This document shows positions 54,646 through 63,687 of a stretch of 64,000 nucleotides of DNA, piece by piece. The notes under the pieces are model-generated. The model did no database searches. It was not told where the DNA came from and was given only the letters and a program-made list of their open reading frames with translations. Numbering within the stretch: position 1 is the first letter of the stretch; the number at the start of each line of letters is the position of its first letter. The translations under genes and the position numbers were made by a program. This DNA is from Schizochytrium sp. TIO01 (lineage: Eukaryota; Sar; Bigyra; Thraustochytrida; Thraustochytriidae). The stretch is taken from assembly GCA_004764695.1 (NCBI GenBank), contig SMSO01000035.1, positions 3,229,040 to 3,293,039 of the forward strand. The letters run 5' to 3'.

Positions 54646-56135
54646 TTGTTTTTCACCCTCTTCACTCGGTAGTTTACGGCAATGGAGCTCTCCACTCGTG
54701 CCTTCGTTGTCGCACTAATGGGAGTCCCATGTATCTTCTATATTCCTTTCTCTCTCACCATTTGATCTGGGAATCTGTAGTACTTCTGACCAGGTCAGAT
54801 CTGACCGATTCAAATGTTGGCACAGACTTTTGTTTCTTCTTATGTTGTCACTTCTACTCCTTATTTCTATTTAGTGATAGTTCTTTCTCGCTCTGGGCGT
54901 CTCTGGAAACGGAGCTGCTGAAAAGGAAGGCTTAGACATGTGAGTCGAGTGCTCGGGCTTCTGTATTGCTCTTGTTGTCGCTCTCATGGGTATGCCTTCC
55001 CTCTCGTTCTTCTCGCTCTTTTTGTCCCTGTTTTCTTTGTTGATGTACACGATAGTAATAAAATAACCAAACAATAAAGAACCTTCTGTTTCTCTTCATT
55101 CATGATATTTAAAGGCATTTTCATCTTGTCTTTTGGCTACTAAAGAGTACAATAACTTTCCTGTAGCAGCAGCATAACAAGCTTCAAGTTATCCTCGCTT
55201 GTGTAAGTAACTGAAACCCATTCTGTTAACTCCCCAACAGCCTACAACTAGATTTTATATAATCTATCGTGAACAACTTGACCTCAAAGAGTAGGAAGGA
55301 CGTTTTGCTCGTTCAAGTCACATGCAAGCCTTTTAAAGCTAGGGTGTAGATTGTTCTCATATCCTGAATAATTATAATTCCTTTCTACTTGACTTTCTGG
55401 AAACAATGATTAAGTCCACCACCTACTGGTTACAAGCTCCAAAACATATCCAAGGAACACCATCACTTAGGTTCTCGGTCTTTATAATACCTAGGTAGTA
55501 GGTACGGGTGACTTCTGGGATTCACCCATCAAGAAACAAAACTTAGATTACTAAACCCCAGTGGGAACTAATAATCAGCTATTTTAGATTACTAAACCCC
55601 AGTGAGAATTAATAATCAGCTATTTGATTCCCAGTAGGAACTAATTATCAGCTATTTGGGATTCTTAAACCCCAGTGGGAACTAATAATCAGCTATTTTG
55701 GATTTTTAAACCCCAGTGGGAACTAATAATCAGCTAATTCATTCTTAAACCCCAGTGGGAACTCATAATCAGCTATTTTAGATTATTAAACCCCAGTGGG
55801 AACTAATAATCAGCTATTTTGGATTCTTAAACCCCAATGGGAACTAATAATAAGCTATTTTGGATTCTTAAACCCCAGTGGGAACTAATAGTCAGCTATT
55901 TTGGATTCTTAAACCCCAATGGGAACTAATAATCAGCTATTTTGGATTCTTAAACCCCAGTAATAACTAAGAATCAACTAATTGAGTTTTAAACACCAGT
56001 TTAAAGTTTTTATCTGTCTACAACTCCTTAACTTAAAAACTAAGTTAATAAGTTATTATAATACTCCCAATCAAACAAACTTTGAAGATTTTTATTCATT
56101 TATTTATCTATCCATCTCGAAGAAGGTAGGGAATA
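54646..56135. other. 1.5 kb spacer carrying a 41-bp minisatellite
   Basis: Between the 3' ends of the AGC kinase (plus) and the REase-kinase gene (minus). The first 450 bp look like 3' flank (AATAAA at 55073-55078). The minisatellite occupies 55545-56000. No gene was seen. Confidence 0.65.
55545..56000. repeat. Minisatellite, about 11 units of 41 bp
   Basis: Each unit contains AAACCCCAGTGGGAACTAAT followed by AATCAGCTATTTTGGATTCT. Interior units are nearly identical; the third is shortened (missing part of the AAACC lead) and the last two are degenerate. The core CCCA-G-TGGG is a small inverted repeat. The array marks the transition from the host-like genes on the left to the compact block on the right. 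Confidence 0.93.
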
Positions 56136-58199
56136 TCAGTTACTAGATTTAGTCAGTATGTTTCGAAGTTCCCTACACTCCGCTTCCCTAGACTTCTCGA
56201 AGTCATCTGAACTCATAGTATCAGCACGCTTGGCTAAAGCAAAGTCGATGAACATAGGTTCTCCTGTTTCTTTGTGACGAAGAATATTGTTCTTGCTCAA
56301 ATCGCCGTGTAAAACACCATGGTCGTGGATTTTGACTAGAGACTGAACGGCCTTGTCCACGAACTCGCCACTGAAAGTTGCCTCACTCGAAACATTCTCA
56401 CCTGAATAGACAGTACCAAGGGCGTATAGAAAACCCTCCCTAAAGTAACCAATATCGACAAACTCCGGGATGCATTCGCCCTGTAGCGAGGCAAGTTCCC
56501 TGTAGATTGAAGCTTCATGTTTGAGTTCAGGTACCTTCTCTTGCTGCTTAAACATGTCCAAAATCTTCAACACGGTGTCCACTTCGCCTGTCTTCAGGGG
56601 TATCTGAGCACGCACCGCTTGACCCGTGGACCCAGGTACTAGATGCTCCCGATCGTGTAGATCAATGAAGTACAATGGCGCTCCATCTAAAGTCAGGTGT
56701 GAACCGATGAAGCTATCGTCCGGTGGAGAATTATGAGTTCCATGGCTATCATTTTTGCGGTCATTTTTCGCATTGCAAGCCTCTGGTAGCTTTGTGTGAC
56801 CTTGACAAGGACCACCATTATGACCGTCTGGACAGGGTATAAGCAAACCATCTATACCGCTACCTTTGAATTCGGGTACCGCACCATCGTAGGCAATCAT
56901 AATACTGAGTGCAAGAAACTGTAGCACGCTGACCTGGTCCTGCTCTATATTCCCCTTGGTGTTTTCCGAAATAGGCTCAGTGGTCAGCAAATTTCCTGAA
57001 CAGTCTCTGTATAACCCAAACGTCTGCTTATAGTTGGTGTAGATGCCAACAAAGACACCGTTTCGTACCATGTAATTGTACAACTGGCGAATAATTGAGT
57101 GTCTCGTATGCCGCTGCGACTGACAAGCTTCATCTTGACATCCTGCGTCACAATAGGTATCAGCGAGACTGTCGAATTCATAAGCAATACCTTTGAATTC
57201 GCCAACAATCACTGGTATATCTTCAGCATCTGGATCGTGATTACGACAAAGTATACCAAAGTCTGGATTGCCTACAATACGTCTCGTGTTACCGAGAAGA
57301 AGAACAGTTTTCTTGGGGAGATAAGGATTCTCTTCCTCTTTGAAGGTTTGTTCAACTATACTGAAGATGTCACCGAATGGTACGGTAATCGACGTCTCGG
57401 CACCTAATATACGGGTTTGTAGAATTTCCATCATTTTATCCACGTTGTGGGTTGTATGGGACATTTTGAGGCACTCAATGTAATTCTTTTCCTTGCAATA
57501 GCTCACGAATGAACTTATAGGCAAATTACGTACTTTCACAGGTGTTGCATAGTAGTTCTTCATGTTAGAAAGATCTGTTGGATTGGCCTGGCCTGGATCG
57601 CTTTGATCCAAGACTGGACATTCCGTGCTTAAGGCATCGATAACAGGAGCGGGGGATAATTTTTCGTTCATAGCGTCCAGCAGCTCTTTATTAATCTTTT
57701 CAAGGTCTGCAATTTTGTCAAAAACTTTATCCCGATGGCTTTTTTCGACAGATATATCATCGAGAATATGCTTTAGGAAACTTTTTTTCTTACAGATAGT
57801 TTCAAAGGTTAGCAACCCCTGCATGAATTGTCGTCTGTCTTTGCCATGTAGCTGTTGAACATGATCTTTAAACTCATCGTCTGACACATCATCACCAAGA
57901 GTTGATACACGCGCTCTAATAAAATGAGCATCTTCTTCTGACACTTGCATGTTAAACGAGCTTTCCAATTCACTAATTTTGTTCAGAAATGCTCTTCGAT
58001 CAGCATAAATCTCATCCAGTCGTGCATCTGACTTATTTAGCTTTTCGGATGCCTCTGCGATCCTTGTTCTATTCTCATCGATGGTTCTCAAAGCCAGCTC
58101 TCGAAAATGTTCCACAGGTCTAAATTGGGCACTAGGATCGTTGGGGGAACTGATCATCCCCCTCGCGGCTTGTCTCAAAGTAGTTGTAAATCTACGCAT
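56136..58199 (-). CDS. Crinkler (CRN)-type protein: PD-(D/E)XK nuclease-like domain fused to a kinase-like domain
   Basis: 687 residues from ATG 58199. Residues 30-190 are helical with coiled-coil character. Residues about 290-440 carry the restriction-endonuclease-fold pattern: Asp313 (NPDFGI), Glu334-x-Lys336 (VGEFKG) and Gln372 (RQLYNYM), in the right order and spacing. Residues about 520-680 are a minimal kinase-like domain: VLKILD lysine near 545, Glu562 helix (HEASIYREL), HGDLSKNNIL with catalytic Asp633, and IDFALAK, where the usual DFG is DFA (Asp652). REase plus kinase fusions are typical of CRN/Crinkler effectors and their relatives in oomycetes, chytrids, mycorrhizal fungi and other eukaryotes, which are thought to derive from mobile-element or conflict systems. 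No signal peptide or LxLFLAK motif is visible, so it may act in its own cell, for example in intragenomic conflict. The insert with CxxxC and His near 350-370 is unusual. Confidence 0.72.
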   Translation of the reverse strand: MRRFTTTLRQAARGMISSPNDPSAQFRPVEHFRELALRTIDENRTRIAEASEKLNKSDARLDEIYADRRAFLNKISELESSFNMQVSEEDAHFIRARVSTLGDDVSDDEFKDHVQQLHGKDRRQFMQGLLTFETICKKKSFLKHILDDISVEKSHRDKVFDKIADLEKINKELLDAMNEKLSPAPVIDALSTECPVLDQSDPGQANPTDLSNMKNYYATPVKVRNLPISSFVSYCKEKNYIECLKMSHTTHNVDKMMEILQTRILGAETSITVPFGDIFSIVEQTFKEEENPYLPKKTVLLLGNTRRIVGNPDFGILCRNHDPDAEDIPVIVGEFKGIAYEFDSLADTYCDAGCQDEACQSQRHTRHSIIRQLYNYMVRNGVFVGIYTNYKQTFGLYRDCSGNLLTTEPISENTKGNIEQDQVSVLQFLALSIMIAYDGAVPEFKGSGIDGLLIPCPDGHNGGPCQGHTKLPEACNAKNDRKNDSHGTHNSPPDDSFIGSHLTLDGAPLYFIDLHDREHLVPGSTGQAVRAQIPLKTGEVDTVLKILDMFKQQEKVPELKHEASIYRELASLQGECIPEFVDIGYFREGFLYALGTVYSGENVSSEATFSGEFVDKAVQSLVKIHDHGVLHGDLSKNNILRHKETGEPMFIDFALAKRADTMSSDDFEKSREAECRELRNILTKSSN

Positions 58200-58692
58200 T
58201 TTGCCAGCGCGTTTCGGGTCTGCCGTGAAGCTAAACCTTCGGGATAATGGTATAATATAACTAATTCATAGATAGATGAATACTTTAAAATATAGTACCG
58301 GGTTAATGTATCATATAGGCGAAAATAGTTAGGACGGTTTATTAGGAGGCCTGGTAGCACTCTCATAGGCGAAAATAGTTGGGATGGCTTTATTATGAGT
58401 TTGGTAAGACGAAAATAACTGGGTAGGAATAGAGCGAGGGAGTGTAAATCGTTTCAGTGACTAGATCTTTCGTTTGTGTAAGCAGATATGATCAAATTCG
58501 TGATCAACGCAGGTACTAATTAATAGGTAGGTCTGTTAAAAACCTTAAGGGCATATTGGAACCAGTTTAGTTAATGTAAGTGTAGTTGAAACCATTGTTT
58601 CTAGTTTGTTTTTTTGTTTTGAATTATTAACATTTTTTATTAAAATTAAAATTAAAATGCTATATTTTACCTTTTATTGAAAAAAGCAATTG
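58200..58692. other. AT-rich spacer upstream of the REase-kinase gene
   Basis: About 490 bp, strongly AT-rich around 58600-58680, with a short direct repeat AGGCGAAAATAGTTGGGATGG (58367 onward) matching the CATATAGGCGAAAATAGTT sequence 49 bp earlier. No gene was seen. Confidence 0.5.
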
Positions 58693-58881
58693 TTACGCTG
58701 TCTCGAAAATACATCCTAATTCCATGGGTGAAAAGTAAGAAAACAGAAAGTTGATTTCAAACTCCCTATTCCTGACACGCCGAGCGGATTCTGAATATTT
58801 CTGAGAAATCACATACTCAGTTGCCTCGCGTAGCATCATCTGCTCAATTTGATCACCAAGGTCTTCTGAAGCTGATACCAT
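58693..58881 (-). CDS. Small ORF, possible frameshifted continuation of the upstream gene
   Basis: 62 residues from ATG 58881, starting 3 bp after the stop of the 174-residue ORF and in another frame. The translation (MVSASEDLGDQIEQMM...) is helical and charged. It could be a separate small gene, a second exon, or the broken tail of the neighbour. No family is recognised. Confidence 0.3.
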   Translation of the reverse strand: MVSASEDLGDQIEQMMLREATEYVISQKYSESARRVRNREFEINFLFSYFSPMELGCIFETA

Positions 58882-58883
58882 TT

Positions 58884-59408
58884 CTACATAAACAGAAATG
58901 CGTTCTTCTCACGAAGGAAGGTACGGTTTGTATAGTTTTCCCGGAGAATGAGATATTCATGTATCAGTTTCTTCAACTTGTCACTTCTTCTATAATCACC
59001 AAGTTCCTTGATATCTTTTCGCAACTCCGCTGTGCTATATTCTTCAGTTTCGTGATCCATGATAACATTATTTCCATTCCCCTGGATCCCAATTTCAAGC
59101 AGTCCCTTATCGATGTATAACTGCGTCATCTTTTGACAGAAAATGATACATTCTTGTGGATTTGTGCGATCGATCTTTAAATACTCTGTGTTAAGAGCTA
59201 GTGTTCGATCACTGATTGACTGCCGCGTGATCACTGAATGTTGTTTGATTTCCTTGCAATGACGAGATTCTTGGACTGCGCCATGGAGTGGGCATATAAC
59301 TGTCTCTATGGATGGACCACACATCGCGTCCTCTTCATTCGCTCCTCGCCTCTCGCCCTCGGTTGGTAAGTTAAACCGCACGCGCTTCGCACGTCTCTTA
59401 TCCTGCAT
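58884..59408 (-). CDS. Unidentified 174-residue protein
   Basis: Frame from ATG 59408. The N-terminus is basic (MQDKRRAKRVRF), resembling a nuclear localisation signal, followed by a short Cys/His group (CGPS...CPLH...HC, about residues 30-52) that might bind a metal. The C-terminal half is helical and charged. AT-rich codon choice resembles the neighbours to the right rather than the host-like genes to the left. Packed 63 bp from the next minus-strand ORF. Function unknown. Confidence 0.5.
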   Translation of the reverse strand: MQDKRRAKRVRFNLPTEGERRGANEEDAMCGPSIETVICPLHGAVQESRHCKEIKQHSVITRQSISDRTLALNTEYLKIDRTNPQECIIFCQKMTQLYIDKGLLEIGIQGNGNNVIMDHETEEYSTAELRKDIKELGDYRRSDKLKKLIHEYLILRENYTNRTFLREKNAFLFM

Positions 59409-59471
59409 CCTTGCATTACACTCCCTCGTCGCGTGTCTCCCGTTCCGCTGAAGCTGGTCGTTGATAGGGGT

Positions 59472-59705
59472 TTACCACTTAAAATAACCAAGGGCGAGTA
59501 AGTTAAATAAACAAGTATACAGTAATAGGATGAATGTGGCAGTAACTGCGCCTAGCTTTTCGTTGATTAGATGCAGGGCTAAAACCTCTATAGCAATCAT
59601 AATTACTATACAAATAAAACAACCATTGTCATGTTTTATTTCGTAAATAAATCTGTCTGGTGTTGAAGTAAGAACTTTCGTGATAAGTTCTAAAAACGTT
59701 CTCAT
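59472..59705 (-). CDS. Small two-pass membrane protein
   Basis: 77 residues from ATG 59705. Two hydrophobic segments, about residues 29-47 (CFICIVIMIAIEVLALHLI) and 52-73, are joined by a short polar loop. It lies 40 bp from the divergent plus-strand glycoprotein gene, so the two share a very short intergenic region. Function unknown; tiny membrane proteins of this kind are frequent in compact viral genomes, but also occur by chance. Confidence 0.45.
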   Translation of the reverse strand: MRTFLELITKVLTSTPDRFIYEIKHDNGCFICIVIMIAIEVLALHLINEKLGAVTATFILLLYTCLFNLLALGYFKW

Positions 59706-59745
59706 TGAAAGATACCACTAGAGATATAAGTATTTATCCTTAGTC

Positions 59746-60312
59746 ATGTATATGTATAGGAAAACTATCTCTGTACCGCACACAGTAAGTAATATGATGG
59801 GCTTCCATAATAAAGTCCTACTTGCATTTTTACTCTTTATTATTAAAAATTCTGAAGCATTCTATAATGTAAGCACCTATCCTAGCACTCTGCCAGATAA
59901 CACTAGTGATGCAACTTATATTGAAGGGGTTACTAAAGAATCAGCTTGTTTAAACCTATGTGTCATGGCACAAGATTGTGAAGCGGTAGGTTATTCATCA
60001 GTTCTTAGAAGCTGTATTGTATTCCCCACCTTCAAGGCTGTCACGCTGATTGAAAATGTATCCTATGATGTCTTCACGATTGAATATCAATATGACACAG
60101 ATGTAGATGACACTACCACTTTGGTTAAAGCAATGCATTCATTAGATTACACGTACACTGTGCAAGGTCAAATGACTTTTAACAATGTCAAACTTTTTGT
60201 GTGTGTCGTAAGTATATTAAGCGGGCTATTTTATAGCGTTCTATCATATCATATGGCAGATCTTTTCATAAAGGGTGATAAGAGAAGAATTATAATCCCT
60301 AGTAATGTTTAA
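59746..60312 (+). CDS. Secreted/type I membrane glycoprotein with a PAN/apple-like module
   Basis: 188 residues from ATG 59746; Met17 (59794) or Met18 gives a better signal peptide (MMGFHNKVLLAFLLFIIKNS, cleavage near SEA-FY). The ectodomain has N-glycosylation sequons (NVS, NTS, NVS) and a cysteine pattern CLNLC...DC...SC that looks like a short PAN/apple module. A hydrophobic segment near the C-terminus (about 148-172) ends in a short basic tail (KGDKRR). The stop overlaps the start of the next gene by 8 nt. No family recognised. Confidence 0.6.
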   Translation: MYMYRKTISVPHTVSNMMGFHNKVLLAFLLFIIKNSEAFYNVSTYPSTLPDNTSDATYIEGVTKESACLNLCVMAQDCEAVGYSSVLRSCIVFPTFKAVTLIENVSYDVFTIEYQYDTDVDDTTTLVKAMHSLDYTYTVQGQMTFNNVKLFVCVVSILSGLFYSVLSYHMADLFIKGDKRRIIIPSNV

Positions 60313-61426
60313 GCACATTCACAACTTCATTATTCTAATTATTCTTATTTCGAACACATCAGGCACACCAGTGAAATCCAGTTCGTGGAACTGCTCGTCA
60401 TCAGATCAGGTGTCTGAAGTAAATTCTGCATATGGTAATGTTTTAGACTGTATATTTGATGTAAACATCACACTAGATGAATCTAACTGGACTGAAACGT
60501 GCCAGTATGGACTTGTTGATACAGATGCACTTAAGTCGAGTGTCATTCCCTCTGCTACATATTACACATGCGATAGTGGCTACACCACTCAAGTATCAGC
60601 CCGTGTAACTGGTGCGGAGGCATATGAAGCATGTGTTGAACAATGCCTGGAACTCGAGGATTTCAAATGTAGGTCCATACGCATAGAAACAGTTTATACT
60701 GATGTGTTGTACACGTGCAATCTCATGAGTTGTTACATAGGCGAAACGATAACATTTGATGAAAACAGCACTTATGCGGAACGTTTACCCCGTGCTTCAT
60801 TGGAGACTACAAATACGAATAACCTTGTACGTTCCATCTGGCTGATGGAACCCCATCTCTGCTACGGCAGGTTTCCAACGTATCCACCAACCGTTGAATA
60901 TAATACGAACGATGAATATTTTTCAGGCTTCCAGGAACCCATCATAAACATGACACTTTCAAGTGAAAATCTAGTCCAGAGTTTTAGTAGAATATCATTG
61001 GACGAATGTGCTCAACTATATAATTCTTACACTGTGTTTGTATGTGCAGCGTTTGTTTATCGTGCTGTGTTAGGTAGCGTGGCATACTGTGATATCCACG
61101 ACGCATATGCACTTCGTTTTCAAGAAGAGGATGATCACGCTGCAATTTACATAGCTAAAGTACTTTATGGTAGTGCAGAACCAGTAAATGACGCATCAAG
61201 TACGTTCTTATCAACAAGCGCAGTCGAGTCCCCGTATTATAATACAATCAAGCATGAGAATATCACCCGCGTCATTAAAATGGCGGAAAGAAGTATGCTC
61301 AGTAGTACATTCCTCATGAATGCTATTTTAACAACACTTCTTCTTACTTTGTCTATGTTTCATTGGCATTTTGTAGACGTTATTATTCCCAGGGTCGAAT
61401 ATTCACAAATCCCACAGATGGAGTGA
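60305..61426 (+). CDS. Type I membrane glycoprotein with two PAN/apple-like modules
   Basis: 373 residues; the ATG lies inside the end of the preceding gene (8-nt overlap), and the first 20 residues form a clear signal peptide (MFKHIHNFIILIILISNTSG), which supports this start. The ectodomain has many sequons (NCS, NIT, NWT, NST, NMT) and two PAN-like cysteine groups: ACVEQCLELEDFKCRSI...CNL near residues 108-140, and DECAQLY...VCAAF...CDIHDA near 236-265. A transmembrane segment is at about 335-358, followed by a short tail. It appears to be a paralogue or partner of the preceding protein. No family recognised; surface exposure is likely. Confidence 0.65.
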   Translation: MFKHIHNFIILIILISNTSGTPVKSSSWNCSSSDQVSEVNSAYGNVLDCIFDVNITLDESNWTETCQYGLVDTDALKSSVIPSATYYTCDSGYTTQVSARVTGAEAYEACVEQCLELEDFKCRSIRIETVYTDVLYTCNLMSCYIGETITFDENSTYAERLPRASLETTNTNNLVRSIWLMEPHLCYGRFPTYPPTVEYNTNDEYFSGFQEPIINMTLSSENLVQSFSRISLDECAQLYNSYTVFVCAAFVYRAVLGSVAYCDIHDAYALRFQEEDDHAAIYIAKVLYGSAEPVNDASSTFLSTSAVESPYYNTIKHENITRVIKMAERSMLSSTFLMNAILTTLLLTLSMFHWHFVDVIIPRVEYSQIPQME

Positions 61427-61496
61427 ACAAGTAAAACTATATAACTAACATACATATGAAATTTGAACAGAAATTATTAGATAGATAGAACGAAGC

Positions 61497-63518
61497 ATGT
61501 CAGTAAACATGCGTAAAAAGAGTAACTCAACGTCTCGTCTTTTTGTCACAAGTGCTCTTCGATTATGGTTTGTCCTAATCAATCCGCTCTTGATGATTAG
61601 TCTTGTATTAGTCGCCATGTACATTTCTGTTCAGGAGACAGGAGTATGTATTCCACTCAACCATAGTACATCAGTGGAGGTGGCTTTCACAAGTGAAAAA
61701 ATTGTATGCGATTCATTGTCTAGTTCTTCATCGACAACATCAAGTTCCACATCAAGTAATTCCGATGACTATGCAAATATAATTGAGGAGGTTACTTCTA
61801 GTCCAACGGCAGATAGCAACGATCCCCAATCTACAAATGCACCGACTCTAAACCCGACACCATATCCTACCGTCGCTGGAGCTCCAACTACATCAGGACC
61901 CACAACTGCGCCAACTGCGCGCACAGCCAGTGATATAGAGGCGATTACGGGCTCTAGTTATACAAGCGGCAAAGACCCCTATCTTGCATTCGGTAATCTT
62001 GTTATTCAATTAGACACTGATGGCACATTCGGTCTTTACTACGAACCCCTTGGTCTGAGTATATCTTCTGATATCCAGACTTGCACATTGATCAATGTCG
62101 ATAGCGATGAAGAAATCACGAGGGAATGTTCAATCGATACTGATGGTCAAGTTATCACAGTACAGGTGGGTACCAATATAACTACATTATATCCCTATTC
62201 GAGGTGGGATCTTTATGCTGATAACACATTTGTTGTATCAAATCTTCAATTTGGGGTTGTTTTTATTTGCGCTGGCGAAGAGTCGAGTGCACTGCCTATA
62301 GAACATGACCTTGCAGCAGATTCCTTTCGATCTCGCTACGACTCTCGAATTTTTCACATGAGGTATGGTATTGCCACGATTGCATCGGATCCACTTCCGT
62401 ATGGATGGTCAAATTCTGAAGAGAGTCTTGAAGATGCTTCTTCATCGTGTTACAGTTTTGCACTAAATTACTTAGAGGAATACCCTGATACTAATTTCAT
62501 AGGACTTGTAGTGATTTCATTACCTCAAATAAGTATCGGTAATTGGTACCCATACGAGATTGACTCTTTGAGTGACGAGACCGGCTATGAACAGGGGTTT
62601 CATCAACTCGAGTCCAGCACTGTGGAAGCTCTCTTAGTTCAATATGGTAACAGTTTTATGACGGAGGATGATGTTTCAGATTTTCAAGATAAATATTATG
62701 ATTACTTTTTCACAAATTATTGGCGCGAAGCACATCCGCTGTCTAAAATTGCAATTATCGGTGTTGATGTCCAGGATATAAATTCAGCAGGTCTCGCAAC
62801 AAAGGCTAGACTTGCTTTCCACGATACAGTTGAATCTCTAGGCGATTCCTTGACAACATATGTGAGTGTGTACGATTTACCAGATCCTTATTATAGAACT
62901 GAAGGTACAATTACTCTTAGTAACGCATCATGTTCCGAGTCGTCGATTGCAAGTCAACCCTGGTTTATCAAGGGTTGGTGTGAAAATGCCGATGACTCGA
63001 CTGCATTTGGTAAAGAGAAAGTAGGCGTTCCGCGCCTGAGAGGGCCTGTCGGTTACAGAGCCTTTCGACAGTTGTACATGTCGGAGGAGCCAGCGCAAAT
63101 TAGTAGTATGACTAAGATAAGTTCGGATGAAATTGAACTAGTGTTTGATCGAGCAGTTGCCTTCTTAGTGCCAACACCTGCAACAGAAAATGCAACTTCA
63201 CATCCCTTTAGATGGAGTCCTCTATCTTCTTCAAGTTACTATGGTTTTAGTGATTCGTCGGAGACAATTGATAGTACTTATGTAAGTCTGTCGGAGGATG
63301 GCCTTACACTTACCATCGTTAGAACTGATGTGAGTGAAGACCTATCAGACACAACATTAAGTCAGGTTTTCTTCGGCGAAACTTATTTTCCATGTTGTGG
63401 CGATATCGTTGACCCTGACATTGCATCGACTGAAGACCTAGTATGCGTCCCGATGTCATGTGGACTAACATTGGCAAACAACTCATACATTCCTGTAGCA
63501 ATTTTTGGCACGTCCTGA
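61497..63518 (+). CDS. Type II membrane glycoprotein with Ser/Thr/Pro-rich stalk
   Basis: 673 residues from ATG 61497. A short basic N-terminus (MRKKSNS) is followed by a signal-anchor helix at about 24-45. A low-complexity Ser then Thr/Pro stalk follows (about 73-145; PTADSNDP, TNAPTLNPTPYPT, TSGPTTAPTA) that should be heavily O-glycosylated. The large ectodomain (about 150-673) is beta-rich with scattered cysteines and sequons (NIT, NAS, NAT, NNS), a pattern suggestive of beta-sandwich or beta-propeller folds. The C-terminus is rich in Cys (PCCGD, CVPMSC). No catalytic signature was recognised. Stalk plus head suggests a surface attachment or coat protein. Confidence 0.65.
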   Translation: MSVNMRKKSNSTSRLFVTSALRLWFVLINPLLMISLVLVAMYISVQETGVCIPLNHSTSVEVAFTSEKIVCDSLSSSSSTTSSSTSSNSDDYANIIEEVTSSPTADSNDPQSTNAPTLNPTPYPTVAGAPTTSGPTTAPTARTASDIEAITGSSYTSGKDPYLAFGNLVIQLDTDGTFGLYYEPLGLSISSDIQTCTLINVDSDEEITRECSIDTDGQVITVQVGTNITTLYPYSRWDLYADNTFVVSNLQFGVVFICAGEESSALPIEHDLAADSFRSRYDSRIFHMRYGIATIASDPLPYGWSNSEESLEDASSSCYSFALNYLEEYPDTNFIGLVVISLPQISIGNWYPYEIDSLSDETGYEQGFHQLESSTVEALLVQYGNSFMTEDDVSDFQDKYYDYFFTNYWREAHPLSKIAIIGVDVQDINSAGLATKARLAFHDTVESLGDSLTTYVSVYDLPDPYYRTEGTITLSNASCSESSIASQPWFIKGWCENADDSTAFGKEKVGVPRLRGPVGYRAFRQLYMSEEPAQISSMTKISSDEIELVFDRAVAFLVPTPATENATSHPFRWSPLSSSSYYGFSDSSETIDSTYVSLSEDGLTLTIVRTDVSEDLSDTTLSQVFFGETYFPCCGDIVDPDIASTEDLVCVPMSCGLTLANNSYIPVAIFGTS

Positions 63519-63687
63519 GTGATGATAACTTGTAGTTTATATTATTTGAACTCGATACATAAGTTGTAGTTTGTTTATATCATGAAAGATCTATTTCACA
63601 TTTAAGTGTGCATAAAATTGCTCCTTAAAAAAAAATAAGAAGGATTCAGCTTAATTATTGTTTTAATATTATTGTTAATTTTTGTAC

